The position numbers and the translations under genes were made by a program. DNA of 10,706 bases from an uncultured Pelolinea sp. (GTDB lineage Bacteria; Chloroflexota; Anaerolineae; Anaerolineales; Anaerolineaceae): the NCBI GenBank assembly GCA_937902055.1, contig CALGUJ010000240.1, positions 1 through 10,706 of the forward strand, in the 5' to 3' direction. The notes beneath the pieces were generated by a model. The model was not told where the DNA came from. It saw nothing but the letters and a program-made list of their open reading frames with translations, and searched no databases. Positions 6,313 to 10,706 of this stretch are shown piece by piece. Position 1 is the first letter of the stretch; the number at the start of each line of letters is the position of its first letter.

Positions 6313-7335
6313 ATGAAGCGATGGTATTTTTGGGTTGGGATCCTGGTCAGCGTCATATTCCTTTTCCTCGCGCTGCGCGGATTGCAATTGGAGCTGGTCG
6401 TTTCCTCGGTAAAATCGGCTAATCTTCTTTGGCTGCTGCCGGTCGTTCCACTATATTTCACCTCCGTCGGGTTCCGATCATTACGCTGGAATTACCTGCT
6501 GCGGCCGGTAAAGAAAGTGCCGACGCGCGAGATTTTTCCGGTGGTGGCGATCGGATATATGGGGAATAATATCTTCCCCGCCAGAGCCGGAGAATTGCTG
6601 CGCTCGGTCGTCCTCAAGCGCCGCTATGGCATCCCCATTTCAGCCTCACTCGCCAGCATCATCGTAGAAAGGATCATCGACGGCGTTGTGATGCTCGGTT
6701 TCATCTTTTTCAATCTTACCGAGTTGAACCGTCTGACAGACGCCTCCGGTTTTGTCGGCAGCATCCGTTCGCTGGCTCTGTGGGGTTCGCTCATTTTTAT
6801 GGGGGCCTTGCTTTTCTTCATCCTGGCAGCCAGTTTTCCGCGAAAAGTGGAAAACCTGATCCGTTGGCTGGTTGGAAAAATTCTGCCCGAAAAATGGCAG
6901 GTGAAAATCCTCGATATCACCGCGCGCTTCATAACCGGCATCGAGGCATTAAGCTCGATCAAGAGCCTGTTACTGGTGCTGGGTACATCTGTAGTCATCT
7001 GGCTGCTGGAAACCAGTGTATATTGGGTGGTCATGCAAGCCTTCCCCTTCAGCGTCAATTTCTTTGCTCTGATGCTGATGAATGGCATCCTCAACCTATC
7101 CACCACGCTGCCTTCAGCGCCGGGTTACATCGGCACCTTCGACGCGCCGGGGATTGCCCTGTTGAGCGCTTATGGAATCGAGAAATCTCTGGCTGCCGGA
7201 TATACTCTCTTGCTGCATGCCGCTTTATGGTTGCCGGTCACCCTGTTGGGCGCATATTTCTTCACCAGGGAAGGCTTGAACTGGAGCAAAGAATTGGAAG
7301 CGGCCAGAGCGGAAAAAGAAGGAAAACATCCATGA
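6313..7335 (+). CDS. flippase-like integral membrane protein (UPF0104/AglD/MprF-N family)
   Basis: A 340-aa polytopic inner-membrane protein with about eight hydrophobic segments, starting at residues 5-24 and including about 38-52, 108-134, 155-174, 218-243 and 296-317. It has the hallmarks of the family that includes the flippase half of lysyl-phosphatidylglycerol synthase (MprF) and archaeal AglD: NNIFPARAGELLRS (85-98), VERIIDG (118-124) and the late proline/glycine loop LPSAPGYIGTFDA (266-278). Members are thought to move or handle lipid-linked substrates; the lipid here is unknown, and the aminoacyl-transferase half of MprF is absent. A ribosome site, GAGGTGG (6297-6303), lies 9 bases before the ATG. 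Its last codons overlap the next gene by four bases (ATGA), so the two are translationally coupled and probably act in one pathway. Confidence 0.85.
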   Translation: MKRWYFWVGILVSVIFLFLALRGLQLELVVSSVKSANLLWLLPVVPLYFTSVGFRSLRWNYLLRPVKKVPTREIFPVVAIGYMGNNIFPARAGELLRSVVLKRRYGIPISASLASIIVERIIDGVVMLGFIFFNLTELNRLTDASGFVGSIRSLALWGSLIFMGALLFFILAASFPRKVENLIRWLVGKILPEKWQVKILDITARFITGIEALSSIKSLLLVLGTSVVIWLLETSVYWVVMQAFPFSVNFFALMLMNGILNLSTTLPSAPGYIGTFDAPGIALLSAYGIEKSLAAGYTLLLHAALWLPVTLLGAYFFTREGLNWSKELEAARAEKEGKHP

Positions 7336-8624
7336 AAAATATCGCGATTATTGGAGCGGGCGCCGGCGGTTTGGCCGCCGCTTATGATTTAACCCGGGCA
7401 GGGCATCAGGTCACAATCTTTGAAAAAGAGAGCGCGCCCGGGGGATTGGCTTCGGGTTTCAAGGAACCCGCGTGGGATTGGTCGCTGGAAAAGTTTTACC
7501 ATCACTGGTTCCAAACCGATCACGCCATCCTGGGATTGATCGAAGAGTTGGGGCTGCAAGAGAAGGTGCAATTCCACCGGCCCAAGACCGTGGTTTATTT
7601 CAACGGTGACTTTTACCCTTTTGATTCGCCCATTGCAGCCTTACTATTTCCCGGTTTATCTTTCCTGGACAAGATGCGTTTCGGTTTCGTCACCGTGTAC
7701 CTGCGCTACATGGCAGCCTGGCAACCGCTCGAAAAGTTCACCGCGCATGCCTGGATGAAGAAATACTACGGCGACCGGGTCTATTCGGCCATGCTGGAAC
7801 CGCTGTTGGTGGGCAAGTTCAGTTCTCATTACCAGGAAGTGAATATGGCCTGGTTCTGGGCGCGGTTCAAAGCCCGCACGTCCAAGCTGGGAACATTCGA
7901 AGGCGGTTTTCAGGCATTTCTGGATCAATTTGCGGACATTCTCAAGCAAGCCGGCGTTCGCTTTTCTTTCAACACCGGCATCCAAAATATCGCGCCGCTG
8001 AAAGACGGGCGTATCGAGCTTGCCACCGATCAAGGAAAGAAAATATTCGATCAGGTTTTGGCCACCGTACCTCCCTTTTTATTGGCCAAAATCGCGCCGG
8101 ATCTGGGCGATGAATATATTCGGAAACTCAATGCGCTGAAAAATATCGGCGCTGTTGTCCTGATCCTCTCGATCAAAAAGCAACTTTCCAAAAAAGGTTA
8201 TTACTGGTTCAATCTGCCCAAGTCGGCCGGTTTCCCCTTCCTGGCGTTGGTGGAACATACCAATTTCCTGCCCGCCAGCCATTACAACGGGGAGGATCTG
8301 GTTTACTGCGGAGATTACCTCGAAAACTCGCACGAATATTTCACGTTGACTAAAGACGAATTGGTCAAGCGTTTCCTTCCCAGCCTGAAAAAGATCAATC
8401 CCGATTTCAGTGAAGATTGGGTGGAAAAGAGTTGGCTCTTCCGCGCCCCTTATGCCCAACCGGTACCCGGGGTAAATCACTCGCAAAAAATCCCCGCAAT
8501 TCGAACCCCGGTTCGTAATTTGTTCTTCGCCAGCATGAGCCAGGTGTATCCCTGGGATCGCGGCACAAATTATGCCGTTGAGCTTGGGCGCAAAGCAGCC
8601 AAAATCATGCTCGAACAGTCCTGA
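7332..8624 (+). CDS. FAD-dependent oxidoreductase, amine-oxidase/protoporphyrinogen-oxidase-like
   Basis: A 430-aa flavoprotein. The N-terminus is a classical dinucleotide-binding fold, GAGAGG (8-13), ending in the acidic Glu31 that holds the ribose, followed by PGG (36-38). The C-terminus, YPWDRGTNYAVELGRKAA (about 407-424), is the second FAD-contacting motif of this superfamily, which includes protoporphyrinogen oxidase, carotenoid desaturases and UDP-galactopyranose mutase-like proteins. The substrate cannot be told from sequence; relatives often lie among polysaccharide or lipid genes. The ATG at 7332 overlaps the stop of the flippase-like gene (ATGA), with AGAAGG nine bases upstream. The same frame is open far to the left inside the flippase gene, but that extension is a shadow because the dinucleotide fold begins right after this ATG. 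A joint lipid or glycolipid modification role with the flippase is inference. Confidence 0.85.
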   Translation: MKNIAIIGAGAGGLAAAYDLTRAGHQVTIFEKESAPGGLASGFKEPAWDWSLEKFYHHWFQTDHAILGLIEELGLQEKVQFHRPKTVVYFNGDFYPFDSPIAALLFPGLSFLDKMRFGFVTVYLRYMAAWQPLEKFTAHAWMKKYYGDRVYSAMLEPLLVGKFSSHYQEVNMAWFWARFKARTSKLGTFEGGFQAFLDQFADILKQAGVRFSFNTGIQNIAPLKDGRIELATDQGKKIFDQVLATVPPFLLAKIAPDLGDEYIRKLNALKNIGAVVLILSIKKQLSKKGYYWFNLPKSAGFPFLALVEHTNFLPASHYNGEDLVYCGDYLENSHEYFTLTKDELVKRFLPSLKKINPDFSEDWVEKSWLFRAPYAQPVPGVNHSQKIPAIRTPVRNLFFASMSQVYPWDRGTNYAVELGRKAAKIMLEQS

Positions 8625-8644
8625 TTTCTCATGCAGAAAAATGT

Positions 8645-8690
8645 AACACCGGAGCCATCCCAACGCGGGTTTGCGCTCCGGTGTTCTTTA
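8645..8690 (+). terminator. long hairpin after FAD oxidoreductase, probable terminator
   Basis: AACACCGGAGC (8645-8655) pairs perfectly with GCTCCGGTGTT (8675-8685), an 11-bp stem. The 19-base loop can form its own small CCC-GGG hairpin. It begins 20 bases after the stop codon, so it is placed like a terminator. The T tract behind it is weak (CTTTAACCTCTTTG), so it may stabilise the 3' end as much as stop transcription. Confidence 0.65.
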
Positions 8691-8833
8691 ACCTCTTTGT
8701 CCGACTAATTATTCCTACTTGAGTAAGGCTACTTTTTCCGGCATCTGTGGGGGATAATGCTTAGAAATGGGCATTAGTACTGATGAACATCCGTCCTAAT
8801 TCCTGGATCCACCTTGGCAAATCCCATCCAGTT

Positions 8834-8854
8834 TTTAAGATAGCTAATCTTAAA
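8834..8854. repeat. 21-bp perfect palindrome upstream of dnaA promoter
   Basis: TTTAAGAT (8834-8841) and ATCTTAAA (8847-8854) are perfect complements around a 5-base AGCTA centre. The dyad ends about 37 bases upstream of the putative dnaA -35 box. Its size and arm length are typical of a binding site for a dimeric regulator. There is no T run or gene end, so it is not a terminator. Confidence 0.6.
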
Positions 8855-8891
8855 GATTGATTTATTTTTAACGAGCCGTAGGCTGAGAGTC

Positions 8892-8920
8892 TTGTTCGGC
8901 GTAACCGATTTTGCTAAAAT
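8892..8920 (+). promoter_or_regulatory. candidate dnaA promoter
   Basis: TTGTTC (8892-8897), a 17-base spacer, and TAAAAT (8915-8920) preceded by the extended -10 motif TGC (8912-8914). The start would be near 8927, giving a dnaA leader of about 180 bases. The -35 is weak, but the extended -10 compensates. Confidence 0.5.
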
Positions 8921-9109
8921 CAGCACAGAAATCATTTCACTGAGCAAATTTTCGGCCATGTTCGCATCGGTCCGGAAAGCTCTCCAGAGCACGATAGGTG
9001 CTATTCAAATCTATTTTTATCTATCCCACGTCAGTAAATCCAGTGGGGTTTATTAAATATAAATATTTCTAACATCGATAATCTATTGGAGAAGGGAGGA
9101 AGCTCTGGC

Positions 9110-10450
9110 ATGGAAGCATCGCAAGCATGGCAGGCTACATTGGGGCAGTTGCAAATGGAATTGCCTAAAGCCACATACGATACCTGGGTTCGAGATACCC
9201 GGTTCATCAAGCATGAAGAGAATATATTTTTTATAGGTGTTCAAAACGCTTACGCCAGAGACTGGCTGGAAAACCGCCTGACCACCACCGCTTCCCGTTT
9301 GCTCAGCGGCATCATGGATGCCGCGCAAAGCATCACTTTCATTCTGAATTCCCACGATGAACCCGTCCCTGCCATTCGGGAGGAAGAGAATCCGCAACCC
9401 GCGTCATTCGGCGAACCGGTTCAACCAAGCACATTCAATTTACGCTACAGTTTCAACAATTTTGTGGTCGGCCCCAATAACCGGCTCGCGCATGCCGCCA
9501 GTCAGGCAGTGGCGGAAAACCCCGCCAATGCCTATAACCCGTTGTTCCTTTATGGTGGCGTGGGATTGGGCAAAACCCATCTATTGCACGCCATCGGCAG
9601 CGAGATCCTGCGTCAGGGCCGGAATGTGCTATACGTTTCATCGGAAGAATTCACCAACGATCTGATCAACGCCATCCGCAAGCACGACACTTCCAGCTTC
9701 CGCGAACGATATCGCACGATCGACGTTTTGTTGATCGATGATATTCAGTTCATTGCCGGCAAGGAATCCACCCAGGAGGAATTCTTCCATACGTTCAACA
9801 CGCTGCACGGTCAGAACAAGCAGATCGTGATCTCTTCCGACCGGCCGCCCAAAGCGATGGTGACACTTGAGGAACGGCTCCGTTCGCGCTTTGAATGGGG
9901 ACTGATCGTGGATATCCAGCCTCCGGAACTGGAAACCCGCCTGGCCATTCTGCGCTCCAAGGCGGAACGCGCCGGCCGCCAGGTGGATAACGACATCCTG
10001 GAATATATTGCCCATCAAATCCAGTCCAACATCCGCGAACTGGAAGGCGCTCTCACCCGCGTGCTGGCGTTCTCCGATCTGAGCGGCAAACCCCTGGACC
10101 TGGATTTGGCCAAATTGGCGCTGATCGATTTTCTGCCGGATATCGGTTCTCCCGATTCCACCCAGATTCTGTCTACGGTGGCAAAGGCTTTCAACCTCAG
10201 CCAGGACGAATTGCTCAGCCGGAACCGATCAAAGAGCATCGCCCTGCCGCGCCAGGTTGCCATGTACCTGTTGCGCGAAGTCGGCAACGAATCCCTGCCG
10301 CAGATTGGTGAAACACTGGGCGGCCGGGATCACACCACCGTGATGTATGCCTGCGAAAAAGTTGCCGATATGATCGAACGGGATGATCATTTCCGGCGCC
10401 AGATCTTCCAGATCCGGGACCAGCTTTTCAACAGCCAGGCTTATGCGTAA
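9110..10450 (+). CDS. dnaA: chromosomal replication initiator protein DnaA
   Basis: A 446-aa DnaA that binds DnaA boxes and melts the replication origin in its ATP form. All four domains are visible: the oligomerisation and helicase-loading domain I (about 1-82, beginning WQATLGQLQMELP); a short linker (about 83-110); the AAA+ domain III with Walker A GGVGLGKT (149-156), Walker B VLLIDDIQF (206-214) and the arginine-finger segment RLRSRF (256-261); and DNA-binding domain IV with the family signature GGRDHTTVMYACEKV (404-418). Length is normal. The ATG at 9110 is chosen because it gives a standard domain I; GGGAGG (9094-9099) lies ten bases upstream. An in-frame TTG at 9086 would place that site inside the gene. 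The usual partner dnaN is not seen directly downstream, and no recF or gyrB is in the window. Confidence 0.97.
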   Translation: MEASQAWQATLGQLQMELPKATYDTWVRDTRFIKHEENIFFIGVQNAYARDWLENRLTTTASRLLSGIMDAAQSITFILNSHDEPVPAIREEENPQPASFGEPVQPSTFNLRYSFNNFVVGPNNRLAHAASQAVAENPANAYNPLFLYGGVGLGKTHLLHAIGSEILRQGRNVLYVSSEEFTNDLINAIRKHDTSSFRERYRTIDVLLIDDIQFIAGKESTQEEFFHTFNTLHGQNKQIVISSDRPPKAMVTLEERLRSRFEWGLIVDIQPPELETRLAILRSKAERAGRQVDNDILEYIAHQIQSNIRELEGALTRVLAFSDLSGKPLDLDLAKLALIDFLPDIGSPDSTQILSTVAKAFNLSQDELLSRNRSKSIALPRQVAMYLLREVGNESLPQIGETLGGRDHTTVMYACEKVADMIERDDHFRRQIFQIRDQLFNSQAYA

Positions 10451-10490
10451 AAAAGCCTGGACATCTTTAACAAATCTTTTACATTGCGGG

Positions 10491-10520
10491 TTGTAAATAT
10501 AACCATTTGCATGGTAGAAT
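10491..10520 (+). promoter_or_regulatory. extended -10 promoter downstream of dnaA
   Basis: TTGTAA (10491-10496), an 18-base spacer, and TAGAAT (10515-10520; five of six consensus bases) preceded by the extended motif TGG (10512-10514). The predicted start is about 10527, exactly where a series of hairpins begins. It would drive either the gene beginning at 10684, with a leader of about 157 bases, or a small RNA. Confidence 0.5.
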
Positions 10521-10526
10521 GCTCTT

Positions 10527-10683
10527 CGGTAAACAATGAGAGCTTACCGGATTGGTAAAGAAAGATTATTGCTTCACTGCGAATAATTTAAAAAACACCC
10601 TGGCCGGAATTCTCGCCAGGGTGTTGCTATTAAAGAAATCATATCCGTTTTTTCAAGCGGGTTTATATAATTAAGGTAAAAAA
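10527..10683 (+). promoter_or_regulatory. structured leader or small RNA of unknown type
   Basis: Three hairpin regions follow each other. First, CGGTAA (10527-10532) can pair with TTACCG (10544-10549), but the same right arm can instead pair as TTACC with GGTAA (10554-10558), so the two folds exclude each other. Second, ATTATTGC (10565-10572) pairs with GC-AATAAT (10579-10587), with one bulged G. Third, an 11-bp stem lies at 10594-10625. A -10-like TATAAT (10666-10671) near the end could also start the next gene independently. I do not recognise a known riboswitch or small RNA family. Confidence 0.4.
10594..10625. terminator. 11-bp hairpin, terminator-like on the minus strand
   Basis: AACACCCTGGC (10594-10604) pairs perfectly with GCCAGGGTGTT (10615-10625) around a 10-base loop. 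On the plus strand it is followed by GCTATTAAAG, a poor T tract. On the minus strand it is followed by TTTT and then A/T-rich sequence, so as an intrinsic terminator it looks better for leftward transcription. On the plus strand it could still block or pause transcripts from dnaA or the 10527 start. Confidence 0.55.
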
Positions 10684-10706
10684 ATGAAAGAGACAAATTT
10701 AAAAAT
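10684..10706 (+). CDS. start of an unidentified gene (partial)
   Basis: An ATG at 10684 is followed by seven open codons (MKETNLK) up to the window edge. A ribosome site, AAGG (10673-10676), lies seven bases upstream and a TATAAT (10666-10671) overlaps it closely. Too little is visible for any functional statement; it could prove not to be a gene. Confidence 0.4.

Larger units (their letters stand above)
8691..9109. other. non-coding region upstream of dnaA
   Basis: About 420 bases with no convincing gene. It contains a small inverted repeat, TAATGC (8755-8760) with GCATTA (8771-8776), a perfect 21-bp palindrome (8834-8854), a candidate promoter (8892-8920), several small hairpins in the presumed dnaA leader, and an A/T-rich stretch (about 9047-9072). 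A dnaA upstream region often holds the replication origin, but no good match to the DnaA box TTATNCACA was found on either strand; the nearest, CATCGATAA at 9073-9081 (minus-strand sense), has two mismatches. A 72-codon frame on the minus strand here lacks a ribosome site and is not called. Confidence 0.55.

Noticed and set aside
6780..7331. Upstream in-frame extension of the FAD oxidoreductase
   Set aside because: It lies inside the flippase-like gene in another frame. The dinucleotide-binding fold starts immediately after the ATG at 7332, which has its own ribosome site.
8748..8757. TGG-GGGATAA stretch resembling a DnaA box
   Set aside because: It matches only seven of nine bases and has no companion sites nearby.
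8774..8992. Open frame of 72 codons on the minus strand upstream of dnaA
   Set aside because: It needs a GTG start without any ribosome binding site, has no recognisable motif, and overlaps the palindrome and the candidate dnaA promoter.
9073..9081. Possible DnaA box CATCGATAA
   Set aside because: It has two mismatches to the reverse form TGTNGATAA and is a single copy, so it is expected by chance in A/T-rich DNA.
9086..9109. TTG start for dnaA, 24 bases upstream of the chosen ATG
   Set aside because: The purine-rich ribosome site would lie within the gene, and the added residues do not resemble DnaA domain I.

Overview
The window reads as an ordinary chromosomal stretch of a bacterium at roughly 50-55% GC. 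It holds seven complete protein genes on the plus strand, one on the minus strand, the first ~50 bases of a 16S rRNA gene (minus strand, running off the left edge), and the first codons of a further gene at the right edge. The gene mix (VanW-family and LCP envelope proteins, a Trm112-like zinc protein, an AglD/MprF-type flippase-like protein, FAD oxidoreductase, orphan urocanase, dnaA without dnaN beside it) would fit Chloroflexota, perhaps Anaerolineae. That placement is recollection and inference; only the 16S and DnaA sequences could settle it.

Left region (1-473): the 5' end of 16S rRNA with its leader and two tandem sigma70-type promoters, P1 and P2, on the minus strand. A boxA-like element lies in the leader and an 8-bp dyad overlaps the P2 -35 box. 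A divergent promoter on the plus strand sits so close to the ATG of the VanW-family gene that the mRNA is probably leaderless.

Envelope region (474-4152): a membrane-anchored VanW/G5 protein, a 74-aa Trm112-like zinc protein and an LCP-family cell-wall-polymer ligase, all plus strand with gaps of about 60 bases, closed by a strong intrinsic terminator. Tail-to-tail with it is hutU (urocanase), with no other histidine-degradation gene in view. hutU is divergent from a small FmdB-type zinc-ribbon gene whose stop codon lies in the loop of its own terminator.

Right region (6313-10706): a flippase-like polytopic membrane protein translationally coupled (ATGA overlap) to an FAD-dependent amine-oxidase-family protein, then about 480 non-coding bases carrying a hairpin, a perfect 21-bp palindrome and a candidate dnaA promoter, then dnaA. 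Downstream of dnaA a candidate extended -10 promoter leads into a 150-base stretch of consecutive and partly mutually exclusive hairpins before the start of the last gene; this is the most open-ended signal here.

I saw no mobile element, CRISPR array, tRNA, phage gene or defence system. The unusual material is regulatory (non-coding) rather than a new gene system. No database search or folding program was used; functional names rest on recognised motifs.
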